A stretch of DNA of 64,000 bases from CAVREM01 sp963728825 (GCA_963728825.1 CAVSLA010000003.1:124001-188000); one strand, 5' to 3'; shown: positions 19,971-29,977, counted from the first letter of the stretch. The notes: generated by a model from the letters alone, not told the origin. Program-made: numbers and translations.

Positions 19971-21030
19971 CGTGACGGCAGAGGATCGATCCGGCGGATT
20001 GTCTCGAGCACCCGTTCACACTGCGAGAACGTGCCGACCGTGATTCGCACGAACCCGTCGAGCTGCGGCAGCTGGCTTCGATCGCGGATGTCAATGCGCG
20101 CGTCGCGCATGCGCTCAACCAACGCTGAGGGATCGGCGACCTTGAGGAGGATGAAGTTCACCCGGCTCGAGACCACGGTGTGCCCGAGGCTGCGGAGGCC
20201 ATCCGACCAGCCAGGCCCTCGCCGCAGTGACTTCTTCCACGTAGCGTCGCATGTACTCGCAGATCGTCGAGCGCGGCGGCCGCGCCAGCCTGGGCGGCGG
20301 CGTTGACATCGCGGCCGTTCCAGAACCGGCGCAGCCGCTCGACGATGCCCACCTTGGACACCGTGTAGCCGCAGCGAAGTCCCGCGAGGCCGAATGCCTT
20401 CGAAAAGGATCGCATCACGAGCAGGTTGTCGAAGCGATCGATCAGCGGAATCGCCGTGACGCCGGCGAACTCGAAGTAGGTCTCGTCAACGATCAGACAG
20501 CCCCGGGGCAAGACGCACAGGAGTGAGGCCACGCCGTCGATCGAGACGGTGCGCCCGGTCGGATTGTCCGGATTCGAGAGGTACACGAGCCGCGTGCCGT
20601 CGCCGATCGCCTCGAGGAGCTGCGTGACGTCGGCCGCAAACGGATTTGCGGCCGTAGGCGGCAGTCACCCTCAGGCCGGCGGCCTCGGCGCATCGGCGGA
20701 AGCGGTCGTAGGTCGGCGCGGAGATGCACACCCGATCGCCGGGCGCGGTGAAGGTCCGCACCGCACAGTCGATCGCCGCATCGCAGCCATTGAACGCGAG
20801 CACCTCGGCTTCGGCTGCGCGACGTGTAGCTCGGCAAGTCGGCGTCGCAGCGCCAGCGCCTCGCTGTCCGGATACCACGACGCTCCCCGCCAGCGAGAAC
20901 GCACGCAGCCGCGCTTCGACAAGCGGTGATGGCGGGATCGTCGACTTCATTAGCGTCGAGCTTGAGGATCTCACTTCCGGCGGTTGCGCGTCAGATGGAC
21001 TGACCGCGCACCAGAGGCACTGGTCAGCAC
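19967..21030 (-). CDS. Histidinol-phosphate-aminotransferase-like enzyme (frames interrupted)
   Basis: This is a fold-type I PLP aminotransferase related to HisC. It shows ILKLDANE (near 20,960), EVLAFNGCDAAIDCAVRTF, DRVCISAPTYDRFRRCAEAA, YLSNPDNPTGRTVS, LIVDETYFEFAG, the PLP-lysine motif VMRSFSKAFGLAGLRCGYTV (Lys in SFSKAFG, near 20,400) and a C-terminus ending VRITVGTFSQCERVLETIRR. Its start is probably the GTG at 21030, but a frame change just after it makes this uncertain. It is coupled by ATGA overlap to a CDP-alcohol phosphatidyltransferase rather than to histidine genes, so making an amino-alcohol precursor is a better guess than histidine synthesis. Confidence 0.72.
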
Positions 21031-21056
21031 GAACCAGACTCTAGCACAATGCCCCG

Positions 21057-22195
21057 ATGGCCCGGATTGGCCTGGACGCTCGGATGATCGGTTCAGATGC
21101 CGACCGGGCTCGGCACCTACGCCACCGAGCTCGTGCGCGCGCTGACCAGGATCGATCAGCTCGAACACCTACGTCATCATCCGCGGGCCCGCAGAGCGCG
21201 CCCCCCGTGCCGCGTCGGCGCGCTGGTCGAGGACGTGCATCCTGCCGGCGACATGGACACACCACGAAATCTCGCGCACGGACGCAGTCGATCTCGCGCC
21301 TGAAGCTCGACCTCTATCACAGCCTGCATCACTTCCTGCCGTCTCGGCTCCGCGGTGCCGCGCGTCGTGATGACCCTCCACGATCTCATCTGGCTCGAGC
21401 ACGCCGACCTGATCAAGGACGGCCGCTTCGGCGGCGATTCACCGGACGGCGACGCATCTCTTCGCGCGCGTGCGCGATGCGGCACGCGTTGACAGCGCCG
21501 ATCGCATCATCGCGATCTCCGGTCATACGCGAGGATCGAGCGCTGCACTACTACGCGTCTGAACCCGCACCGCGTGGCGCGTGGTCCACCACGGCGTCGA
21601 CCACAGGCGTTCCGTTCGCCGGGTCGGACATCGTACCCGAGCAGCGCCGCTACTTCCTCGGCGTCGGCAATACGCGGCCGTACAAGAACATGGCGACTGC
21701 CGTCCGCGCCTTCGCGATCTGCGCCGACGGCAGAAGCCGAAGTGCGGCTGGTGATCGCCGGCCGCGGCGACTCGGTGGCCATGCTGCAGGCCGCTCGCCG
21801 ACCGGCTCGGCGTCGGCGGGCGGGTCGACTTCGTCGGACCCGCTCGCGCATGACCGACCTGCTCGCGCTGATGCACGGCGGCGACAGCGCTCGTGTTTCC
21901 TTCGTTGATCGAAGGATTCGGGCTTGCCGGTCCTGGAAGCGATGGCGGCCGGCTGCCCGGTGATCGGATCGCGCATCCCGACAGTGCTCGAAGTGGCCGA
22001 CACTGCCGCACTGCTGTGCGACCCCGCCGAAGCCGGATGAGTTTGCCGAGGCGATGATGACCGCTCCTCGAAGACGATGAGGCAACGCGACGCGATCTCG
22101 TGCTGACGCGGCTGCGAGCGTGCCGCGCGTTTTTCGTGGGAGCGTTGCGCGGCGGAGACGCTCGCCGTCTATCAAGCCAATTGCTGTGATAGTAT
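21057..22195 (+). CDS. Family-4 glycosyltransferase (frames interrupted)
   Basis: In successive frames the region reads ARIGLDARMIG, TGLGTYATELVRALTRID, KLDLYHSLHHFLPSR, VVMTLHDLIWLEHADLIKDG, RYFLGVGNTRPYKNMATAVR, EVRLVIAGRGDSVAMLQAA and a C-terminal IEGFGLPVLEAMAAGCPVIG with ALLCDPAE. These are the ordered motifs of a GT-B family-4 enzyme of about 375 residues. The 3' end is not exact because frame changes precede it; WERCAAETLAVY marks the end region near 22,170. The gene starts a plus-strand run of four coupled genes and is divergent from the HisC-like gene with only 26 bases between. Confidence 0.72.
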
Positions 22196-22205
22196 CGCGC
22201 GCCGG

Positions 22206-22928
22206 ATGCTTCCGCTCGACGCGATCCTGTTCGATCTCGGCGGCACGCTCGACGGCCGCGGCGCATGGCGTCAGCGGTTTCATCGTCTCCTCCCCGAAGC
22301 CGGCATCGTCTCGTCCCACGAGGAACGCGCCGCCGCATTCGACTACGCCGAACACGCGTTCGCATGCCGGACTGGCGATGGCGGACGCGGGACTGCGCGA
22401 ACTCGTGGCGGCCCATGTCCGATGGCAACTGGAGTCGCTGCGGTGTCGACGATCGGGCAGGCGGTGCGCACGATCACCGATCGGTTCGTCGCCGACGCGG
22501 AAGTGGCGGCGGCCGTCAACCGAGAAGTCCTCAGCGAGCTCGCCGGCCGTGGCATCAAGCTCGCGCGTGGTGTCGAATGCCTGCGGCAATGCCGCCCGTC
22601 TCTGTGCGAGGAGTTCGGCTACGCCCGCACTGCTGACCGCAGTCGTCGATTCGCAGGTCTTCGGAGCGGCGAAGCCCGATGTGCGATTTTCCGCCACGCG
22701 CTGACGCTCGTCGGGACACGGCGGCGAGCGCGACCGGCTTCGTCGGCGATCGGCTCGACCGCGACATCGAGCCCGCCAAGTCGATCGGCATGCGAACCGT
22801 CTGGATTGCCGGCGATCAGCTGCCCGCCCGACGGCGACGCGGCCGACCTCGTGCTCCACAGCGTCGCGGACTTCCCGCCGCGCTGTCATCACAGGCGCGA
22901 CAACCCGCGGCATCTGCGGCACGCCTGA
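22206..22928 (+). CDS. HAD-superfamily hydrolase (frames interrupted)
   Basis: The N-terminus LDAILFDLGGTLDGRG carries the HAD nucleophile motif I, and FVGDRLDRDIEPAKSIGMRT with VWIAGDQ is the C-terminal motif IV. Several frame changes lie between them. The size of about 240 residues fits a sugar-phosphatase or phosphoglycolate-phosphatase-like member. The stop TGA overlaps the ATG of the next gene (TGATG). In this cluster it may dephosphorylate an intermediate before nucleotidylation; that is inference. Confidence 0.7.
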   Translation: MLPLDAILFDLGGTLDGRGAWRQRFHRLLPEAGIVSSHEERAAAFDYAEHAFACRTGDGGRGTARTRGGPCPMATGVAAVSTIGQAVRTITDRFVADAEVAAAVNREVLSELAGRGIKLARGVECLRQCRPSLCEEFGYARTADRSRRFAGLRSGEARCAIFRHALTLVGTRRRARPASSAIGSTATSSPPSRSACEPSGLPAISCPPDGDAADLVLHSVADFPPRCHHRRDNPRHLRHA

Positions 22929-23651
22929 TGCGGGCCGGCATTTTCGCGGCGGGGTTCGGTCTCGACTGCGGTCCGTACTGGACGCCCTGACACCCAAAGG
23001 CCTGCTGCTGATTGCCGGCCGGCCGTTGATCGACTGGGTGCTGTCGGAGATCTGGCCGCCGCCGGTGTCGACGAGATCGTGGTCATCATCAACGAGGAGT
23101 CGACGGCGGTCCGCGACCATGTCGAACGGATGCTCGCCGATGCCCGTCCGCTGGCTCGTCGAAACGACGCCCTCCTCCATGCACAGCTTCCTGCGGGTCG
23201 CTGGAGGAACTCGCCACGCGACAGCGATCAGGGACCATTTCTCGTTTCAACGGTCGACACGATTGCTCCCGGCGGCACGTTTCGACGTTTCGTCGACGCT
23301 CACGCACGAGTCACGAGTCGGATCTCGTCCTGGCGCTGACGGCTTTGGTGGACGACGAGAATCCGCTGAGCATCGACATCGAATCCGAGTCCGACGGGCC
23401 GTCACGGTCAACCGCGCGATCGGCACAGGCCCCTTCGCCACCGCCGGCTACTATCTGGTGAGACCGCACGGTGCTCCGGGAAGCTGGCGCGGCCGGAGCC
23501 GAAATTGCCGGCGCTCCGTCATTTCTTCAAACATCTTTTCGACGTCGCGGATATCAGCTGTCGGGTGTCTGCGATGCCCGATTCGGTTGACGTCGACCGG
23601 CCGTCCGACGTCGCGTCAGCGGAGCGTGTGCTGCGGGCGCCCCTGTCATGA
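22928..23651 (+). CDS. NTP-transferase-type nucleotidyltransferase (frames interrupted)
   Basis: MRAGIFAAGFG is the start of a Rossmann-like nucleotidyltransferase. After one frame change come ALTPKGLLLIAGRPLIDWVL (PKGLLLIAGRPL, the substrate-binding motif), VDEIVVIINEESTAVRDHVE and FLVSTVDTIAPGGTFRRFVD with the metal-binding Asp. The C-terminus reads FFKHLFDVADISCRVSAMPD and ends DVASAERVLRAPLS. It would activate a sugar-, polyol- or amino-alcohol-phosphate with CTP or another NTP. It overlaps the ATG of the ATP-grasp-like gene by four bases. Confidence 0.7.
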
Positions 23652-24510
23652 GCGCGTTTCTGGGCATCTATCGCGGAGCCGCACTGCTCGCCCGGCCGGC
23701 ATCGCGAGAACGACGCCACGATCCTCGAGCAGGTCGCGGCCAGCCTCGAGGCCGGCGGCCACGGCGGTGAACCTGACCACAGCCGAGCAGGCGCCGCGGT
23801 TTGCAAAAGCCGACGTCGGTGGTCTTCTCGATGTCGCGCTCCCCTCGGGCGCTCGCTCTGCTTGGCCAGTGGTCGCGTGAGGGGCGGGTCGTCGTCAACC
23901 GGCCCGGGCGCGGTTCTCGCAACGGCGCGCAGCCACCTTGTCCGGCGGACTCTGGGGACGGTGTCGCTTCCCGTATCCCACGTCGTCCCCACCGCCAGAG
24001 CGATGAGGCCCCAGATGGCCGCAGCGCTCTCCGGCGAATGGTGGGTCAAGGGCGGTGATCTGTACGCCAGCCGTCGCGAAGACGTTCAGCGCGTCACCAC
24101 TGCCGCTGCGCTCGAACAGACCCTCGATGATTTTGCCGCGCGCGGGCTCGAGTCCGCCGTTCTGCAGCAGCACGTCCGCGGCCGCGAGATCAAGTTTTAT
24201 GCGGTCGGCGGGAGCGGATTCTTCTACTGGCTCGACACTGACGATCCGACCGCGCACGGGACGTCCGCCGAACCGTTTCAACGCGCCGCGATTCTCGCCG
24301 GGACGACCCTGTCGCTCGAAGTATTTGGCGGCGACCTCGTGATCGGCGAAGACGGGCGCGCGACGTTGATCGATTTGAACGACTGGCCGTCGTTCGCGCC
24401 GTGCCGGAGACGCGGCCGCTGCTGCGATCGCGCATTACCTCGAGCAGCGGGCCAGGTCTTCTGTCGCCCCTTCCCCGGCCGGATCGGTCATCCCGTCGGC
24501 GTCGGCGTGA
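23648..24510 (+). CDS. ATP-grasp-like protein (frames interrupted)
   Basis: The gene starts MSAFLGIYRG. In shifting frames it then reads ENDATILEQVAASLEAGGH, FSMSRSPRALALLGQWSREG, VVVNRPGAVLATARSHLVRR, GEWWVKGGDLYASRREDVQR, LQQHVRGREIKFYAVGGSGF and the metal-binding stretch GDLVIGEDGRATLIDLNDWP, which fits the ATP-grasp fold (D..L.DLNDWP). It is about 285 residues. By family it would form an amide or peptide-type bond between a carboxylate and an amine using ATP. Its substrate is not identifiable. It is the last gene of the plus-strand run and its tail overlaps the convergent CDP-alcohol gene by about 75 bases. Confidence 0.6.
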
Positions 24511-25692
24511 TATTCCGGGTCCGTTCCAGGCGATCCACTGCACCGTCGAAACAATCGCTGCGCTCACGGTGATGAGTCGCAGTGCCAGATGAACGCGACC
24601 GCCGGAATGCTCGAGCGCAGCCGTGATGACGTAGAGCAGCGAGTAGAAATCTCGCCGGGTGAGGTCGCCCAGCAACCGGGCTTTCGGGTCGCTTTCAGTG
24701 CCGCCTCCCACCCACCACCTCAACGTGGCGACGCTGCCACGGCCGCCGGCTTTGACGATCAACCCGGCATAGAGGCCGACGACATGGATCACCTGCGCGC
24801 CGAGAGCAATCCAGGCCACAGCGAACGCCCAATGCTCGTCGTCGCCACCTGACAGCCCGATCCCTACCGCAAACAGAAACGCGATGTTGAGTACATCGTC
24901 AACGATCTGATCCAGCCACTCTCCAGCCCGCGATCGCTGGTACTTGAGCCGCGCGATCTCGCCATCGCACCCGTCGAGGATGTTCTGGAGCTCGAATAGC
25001 ACCGCGCCGGCCAATAGACGCCAGTAGCCGCCGCCCGCAGCGACCAGAACGCCGGCAACGCCGACCGCGGCAGCGACGAGCGTCATCACGTTAGGAGTGA
25101 CCGGGGTAGCGAGCAGCCGCCTGGTCAGCGCCTTCGATACCGGCCGGTGGAGATGTCGCGATACGAAGCCGTCGGCCTGCTTGTCGAGCGTTCCCAGCAG
25201 CAGCCGCAGTGCCTCGTGCCGACCGCCGTTGTTACGGGGGTGGATCACGAAGCCGGGGTCCGCCTTCCAGGTCGCCGGGACAGCCGACGCTGATTGAGCC
25301 AGCGATGCGACCGTCGCCGCGATGCTTCCGGAGCCACACAGATAGACGGCGGCATCGCGCGTTCCAACTGCCGCAACCTCACCAGCGGCGACACTCGACC
25401 GCGCCAGCCTACGCACGACGCGCGGGTGCCAGATGGCGCCGGCGCGGGCAACGATGGCGGCACTTTCGGCGGGCGATGCGGGCCGGCGATCGGAGGACTC
25501 GGCAAGGATCAGTCGAATTCGTCTATCAGCGCGCAGCACGGATGGCGAGACGCCGAACAACGTGATGGTCCGAATCCCGGCATCCTGGAGCGACAGCACC
25601 TGCCGGAGCAGATTGGGCAGCCCGCCGACGATGTGGAGCGTGGTGTCGACCTCTCCCTGAGGTGGAGCGACCAGCCAGGCATGCGTGATCAC
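24435..25692 (-). CDS. Fusion of a degenerate nucleotidyltransferase-like domain with a CDP-alcohol phosphatidyltransferase
   Basis: The N-terminal 190 residues (AWLVAPPQGEVDTTLHIVGG, LPNLLRQVLSLQDAGIRTIT, LFGVSPSVLRAD) resemble a nucleotidyltransferase fold without a canonical GXGXR loop. The C-terminal half is a membrane CDP-alcohol phosphotransferase with TPNVMTLVAAAVGVAGVLVA, then DGCDGEIARLKYQRSRAGEW and LDQIVDDVLN, followed by 4-5 helices. This is the domain order of the DIPPS/inositol-phosphate enzymes. One frame change near 24,525 decides the end; shifting there gives a stop at 24435, otherwise the frame runs to 24190 inside the ATP-grasp gene. The start overlaps the stop of the upstream nucleotidyltransferase (ATGA). 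It probably builds a phospho-diester lipid or osmolyte head group. Confidence 0.78.
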
Positions 25693-26408
25693 ACACGGAA
25701 CCGTTCACGCGCGGCCGCGAGGTCGGCGGCATCGTCAATCTCCATCCAGCTGCCGGGCGGCACAGGCGAGACGTCGAACCTGATACCGCCATCGATCATC
25801 AGCTGAAAGGCGTCCTCGTAGTACGCGGTGGCTGCATCCAGTGCGACGAGCGATCCGACCGCATCCCAGAGTTCGGCCGCCACGCCTGCGCCGACCTTTT
25901 GCAAGCCGATCGACTCGCCGGCACTCTCAGAGGCAGCCAGCCGTTTGGAAATCCTGCGGACAGCGCGATCGCGAGCGAGTGCGACTTTCATCGCTTCCGC
26001 ATCCCAGGACACGTCGAGGTCGACGGCAAGCACACATTCACCGGGATGCGCGAGCAGCGACGGAAACGGACTGGCCGAGGCAATCACGTCGGCATCGCAC
26101 AGGATGAAGCCCGCGCCGTCAATCGCCTCGCGGGCCACCAGCAGACTGGCCGCGTTGTTGGTGGTGTCGTAGTGCACGTTTCTCACGAACGTGAGTTCGA
26201 CTGGTGCTCGGCCGGCGAAGTGCGTTTCGATTTCCTGCGACAGATGCCCGATGACGATCACGGCACGATCCAGCCCAGCCGCAGCGAGGCCGTCGATCGT
26301 GCGATCGAGAAGCGTACGGCCCGCGATCTCGAGTAGACATTTCGGCACAGTTTCGGTGAGCGGTTGCAGGCGTCTTCCCGAGCCTGCGGCCAGCACGACG
26401 GCGATCAA
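25689..26408 (-). CDS. CTP-type nucleotidyltransferase (LicC/phosphocholine cytidylyltransferase-like)
   Basis: The intact 239-residue frame has VVLAAGSGRRLQPLTETVPK with CLLEIAGRTLLDRTIDGL, the canonical nucleotide loop and PK motif. It also has YDTTNNAASLLVAREAIDGA, the metal-binding FILCDADVI and a C-terminal GSWMEIDDAADLAAAR. The NNAAS and MEIDD segments are typical of cytidylyltransferases that activate phosphocholine or related small alcohol phosphates. The gene starts the minus-strand pair with the CDP-alcohol transferase and is coupled to it by ATGA, so its product CDP-alcohol is the likely donor for that enzyme. This is the best evidence that the cluster uses a CDP-activated alcohol. 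Confidence 0.82.
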   Translation of the reverse strand: MIAVVLAAGSGRRLQPLTETVPKCLLEIAGRTLLDRTIDGLAAAGLDRAVIVIGHLSQEIETHFAGRAPVELTFVRNVHYDTTNNAASLLVAREAIDGAGFILCDADVIASASPFPSLLAHPGECVLAVDLDVSWDAEAMKVALARDRAVRRISKRLAASESAGESIGLQKVGAGVAAELWDAVGSLVALDAATAYYEDAFQLMIDGGIRFDVSPVPPGSWMEIDDAADLAAARERFRV

Positions 26409-26463
26409 GATTCAACAGTGTAAGATAGAGGTTCCTTTCCCTGGCGGTTTTCCCGGAGGATTA

Positions 26464-28964
26464 TTGACCCGTCGCGTTGCCGCTCGGCTGGCTTCGCTGA
26501 TCGTTCTCCTGGCCTTCGACTCCGCTCAGGCCGAGGCCTTCGCCACGCCTCAGGCGAGCGCCTTCGACCGTGCTCAGGCGCGGCCGACAGCGAGCGGCGT
26601 GGTCGAGGGATCGGTCTCGACACCGAAACCAACGGTTCGACTCGCCGGTGCGTTGGTCGTCGTCAAAGATGCGAAAGGCGTCGACGCAGCGCAGACCACC
26701 TCGGACGCCGAGGGTCGATTCACGGTTCCCGGCCTTCCTGCCGGCAGCTATCGGATCATCGTTTCACTCGAAGGCTTTCAGGCCGCGGACACGCCGATCG
26801 TCGTCAACGCGGGCCGCACGACTGCGCTGGACTTCGAATTGCCGATCGGCATCGTCGCCGAGAAGGTTGAGGTGGTCGCGACCGAGCTTGCCCGGTGGAT
26901 CAGGAATCGCTTGGCACCAGCGAAACCATCAGCGCGATCGAGAACGAACAGTACAGCTCGGGCGGAGGATTCCAGGCGGCGCTGCGTCTGCTGGCGAGCG
27001 TCATCCAGGCGCCCGGTGGTCTCAGCATCAAGGGCGGACGGCCGACCCAGGCCAGCACGCAACTTGGCGCCGGCACGTTGATGGATCCGTCGACCGGCCT
27101 CGTGCCGCTGACGCTGCCGCCCGACGCCATCGATTCGGTCGAAGTGCTGGCGAATCCGTACACCGTGGAGTTCGGACGGTTCTCATCCGGTCTGGTCGTG
27201 CTGCGAACGAAGAGCGGCGGCGATCGAGTGGCAGCTGCGGGTGAACAATTTCGATCCGGGGTTTCGGACCAAGCGTGGACAGGACTTCAAGATCGTCGGC
27301 CTGAAGGTCTTCGCGCCCCGGCTCGAAGTCGGCGGGCCGATTATCAAGGATCGTCTCTCACTCAAGCAGACGGCGCAGTACCGTTACGACGCGACCGAAA
27401 TCGCGAGTCTTCCTCAGGATCAATACCGGGTCGACCACTGGTTCAGCTCGTTCACGCGTCTCGACGGCAACGCTGTCGACCGCGCCACTCCCTGATCGCC
27501 ACCGGCGGGCTTTCGCCCAGCCGCTCGGAGTATGCCACCCTCGGGACGTTCGTGCCCCCGGATGCGACCGTCGACCGCGAAGACCGCACGGCACATGCGG
27601 CGGTCACCGAACGCGCCATCTGGAGCGACACGGTCCTCTCGGAATCGACCTTCCGGTTTCAGCATTACCGCACCTACGTCTTCCCGCGCGGCCCCGAGCC
27701 GATGCGGCTTCTGCCAGAAACCACGCTCGGCCACTTCTACAACCGGCAAAGCCGCGACACCGGAACGTATCAGTGGGTGACCGCGTTTTCCGCCACACGG
27801 ACGGGACCGGGCGGTCTTCATCTGATCAAGGCCGGAATCGATCTGCTGCACAGCCGTTATGAAGGCACGAGCGCCAGCCGTCCGGTCCTGGTAGCGCGCT
27901 CCGACGGCCAGGTCGTGCGGCGTCTCGACTTCAACGGCGCCACGACGCAGCACGAAAACAGCACCGATCTGGCGCTGTTCGTCCAGGATCGGCTCGCGCT
28001 GAATCGCCGCTGGTACATCGAGTTCGGCGGACGCCTCGATCGCGACGGCATCCTGCATCGCGTGAACCTCACGCCGCGGGCCGGGACGGCGGTCTTGTTG
28101 ACCGAATCGGGGAGCGCGGTGGTGCGCGGCGGGTTCGGTCTGTTCTACGAGCGCACACCGTCGATGGCCGGCGCGTTCCAGCAGTTCGAAACCTGGACCG
28201 ACACGCGATTGGATCCGAGCGGCGCTCTGCCCGCATCCGCCACCCAGTTCACCCTGCGCTCGTCGTCCGATCTGCAGCACGGCGCGCAGTGCGACCTGGA
28301 ATCTCGCCTACGACCACCGCTTCAACAAATCGTGGGCCATTCATGCCGGCCTGCTCGACCGCCGCGGCACTCACGAACTGATCGTGCGGCCGGTCAATCC
28401 CAACTCGTCGTTCGTTCTCCTGACGAGCGATGGACGCTCCCGCTACCGCGAAGGCGAAATCGGCGTCGACTACACGCACGGGACGCTGGGCGATGTGCAC
28501 GCGACCTACGTGCGGTCGATGGCACGGGGCGATCTCAACAGCTTTACGCCGTCTTCGGAGCCGTGATGGCGCCCATCATCGGCGCAACGGCTACGCGCCG
28601 CTGCCAAGCGACGTGCCGCACCGGCTGCTGGTTCGCGGCCGGCTGTCGCCGACGCAGACGCTGGCTGTTTCTTGGCGTTGCAGACTGGCGCACCGGATTT
28701 CCCTACTCGAGGGTCGACCAGATGCTCGACTTCGTCGGCGCCCGGAACAGCGAGCGCTTCCCCAATGCATTTCGTGTGGAACTTGGCGTGGAGCGACGCT
28801 TCAAGATCGGCAAATTGGAACCCTGGATTGGCGTACGCGCCAACAACGCCTTCAATGCGTTCCTGCCAGCTGACGTACAGGCGAACATCTCCTCGCCGGC
28901 CTTCGGCAGCTTCTACAACTCGGAAATCCGCCAGTTCCGGATGATCCTTCGTTTTGCTCAGTAG
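26464..28964 (+). CDS. Oar-like TonB-dependent receptor with N-terminal carboxypeptidase-regulatory domain (frames interrupted)
   Basis: A TTG start at 26464, preceded by GGAGGA, gives a signal peptide, then a CarboxypepD_reg-type domain (GVVEGSVSTPKPTVRLAGAL, TTSDAEGRFTVPGLPAGSYR). A plug-like region follows (LPPDAIDSVEVLANPYTVEF, GRFSSGLVVLRTKSGG) and a long beta-barrel ends in RQFRMILRFAQ. This is the architecture of acidobacterial outer-membrane receptors that import or bind oligomers through TonB. About six frame changes occur between 26,890 and 28,680, with barrel sequence continuing in the new frame each time. The total is about 830 residues, short for the family. No substrate can be named. 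Three in-frame repeat units lie right after the signal peptide. Confidence 0.8.
26513..26580. repeat. Three direct CCTTCGAC..GCTCAGG units inside the receptor gene
   Basis: Three same-strand copies of a roughly 21-base unit (CCTTCGACTCCGCTCAGG; GCCTTCGCCACGCCTCAGG; GCCTTCGACCGTGCTCAGG) occur in frame. They encode the heptads AFDSAQA, AFATPQA and AFDRAQA at the signal-peptide boundary of the TonB-dependent receptor. The word matches the palindromic element at 15.3 kb. Confidence 0.7.
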
Positions 28965-29469
28965 CCGCGACAGCCTCCGTCAGGACGGTCAGCGGCAATG
29001 GCGCGGCCGACTGATTCTGTCCGGTCAGGACGCGTCTGAGGTAACCTGCCTGGCCGAGATGAAACGAGGCATGCGCGCAGAGATGAAGCAGAAAGCGCAG
29101 CGTCTGAATGCGCCGATTCGGGACCACGGCTTCGGGATAGTGCCGTTCGAGCATATCGCTCGTGAGGTTGGGCAGGACAACGCGCGCGGCGTCAGCGGCC
29201 TTGCGCAGCTCCCGAACGATCTGCTCGCGTGAAACGGCGCGGGCCGAAAACTCCCGGGCGCGGTCGCGGACGTATCCACTGCCGCCGAGCACCGCGCCAA
29301 TGTAGTGCTGGACGTTCCCGGCAATGTGCAGCGCCAGATTGCCGGCCGAGTTGGTCACGCCCGGTACGGTCCGCCACACGCTCTCCTCGTCAGGAAACAG
29401 GTCCAGCTCGCGCTCGAATCCTGCCAGCTCGCGCTGCAGCAGTGCCGCCATCGATTCCTGGACTGTCAT
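28852..29469 (-). CDS. DinB-like four-helix-bundle protein
   Basis: The frame of 205 residues has the DinB/YfiT-like fold pattern: LLQRELAGFERELDLFPDEE, NSAGNLALHIAGNVQHYIGA with the first metal His, and FLLHLCAHASFHLGQAGYLR with the second and third His (H-X3-H). These proteins bind a divalent metal and often act as thiol- or mycothiol-type transferases; the actual substrate is unknown. The last 35 residues overlap the receptor gene end antisense by 113 bases and look unlike the family. The true C-terminus may therefore be near 28,960, with an indel hiding the stop. Confidence 0.75.
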   Translation of the reverse strand: MTVQESMAALLQRELAGFERELDLFPDEESVWRTVPGVTNSAGNLALHIAGNVQHYIGAVLGGSGYVRDRAREFSARAVSREQIVRELRKAADAARVVLPNLTSDMLERHYPEAVVPNRRIQTLRFLLHLCAHASFHLGQAGYLRRVLTGQNQSAAPLPLTVLTEAVAATEQNEGSSGTGGFPSCRSCRRPARRCSPVRQLAGTH

Positions 29470-29506
29470 GGACTTTGATCGTTTTTAGACCCGGCCTACT
29501 GACTTT

Positions 29507-29977
29507 CTACTTGTCCGCAACGACTTGACCGCTGCGCATCACCTCTTTGAGCTCGTCGGTGAACTGTTCGGCAAGATGCGGCCGGCCGTGAAACGCAGCA
29601 GGGGTATTGTGCAGCGACGCGATCCGGTATTCGCCGCCCTCGCTGACCAGCACCACGCTCTGAATGGCGTTGACGTCGGGATTCAGCTCGTTTTTCCCCG
29701 GCGGGATCATGCCCACGACGGCCCGCAGGAGCACGACCCCGGAACCGAGCGGTCGAATCTCCCGCAGCTTGGCGACATACGCCGCCGTCGGATGACTCGC
29801 GAAGATGCGGCGCAGTTCTGCTTCGATCTCGATCCGTCCGTTCATCTGCGAGCCGTCGAACCCCACCGACGTGCCGTTGTCAGTGAAGGCGGCCGCGAAT
29901 GCCGCCGCGTCACGCTGATTCCATGATTCGAGCAAACGTCTGTATGCGTCCTCGATGTAGCCGCGTTCGTCGTCCAC
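29507..29977 (-). CDS. SgcJ/EcaC-type SnoaL-fold (NTF2-like) protein
   Basis: The 156-residue frame starts at GTG 29977. It has IEDAYRRLLESWNQRDAAAF, AAAFTDNGTSVGFDGSQMNG, IEAELRRIFASHPTAAYVAK and VVLVSEGGEYRIASLHNTPA, the alpha+beta cone-barrel pattern of SgcJ/EcaC and DUF4440 proteins. Function is usually not known beyond binding small molecules. It follows the HAD gene closely on the same strand (15-base gap). The frame is intact and the size is usual. Confidence 0.75.
   Translation of the reverse strand: MDDERGYIEDAYRRLLESWNQRDAAAFAAAFTDNGTSVGFDGSQMNGRIEIEAELRRIFASHPTAAYVAKLREIRPLGSGVVLLRAVVGMIPPGKNELNPDVNAIQSVVLVSEGGEYRIASLHNTPAAFHGRPHLAEQFTDELKEVMRSGQVVADK

Noticed and set aside
21507..23180. 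A 557-codon minus-strand frame opposite the GT4-HAD-nucleotidyltransferase genes
   Set aside because: No family features; the plus strand shows motifs of three enzymes in order.
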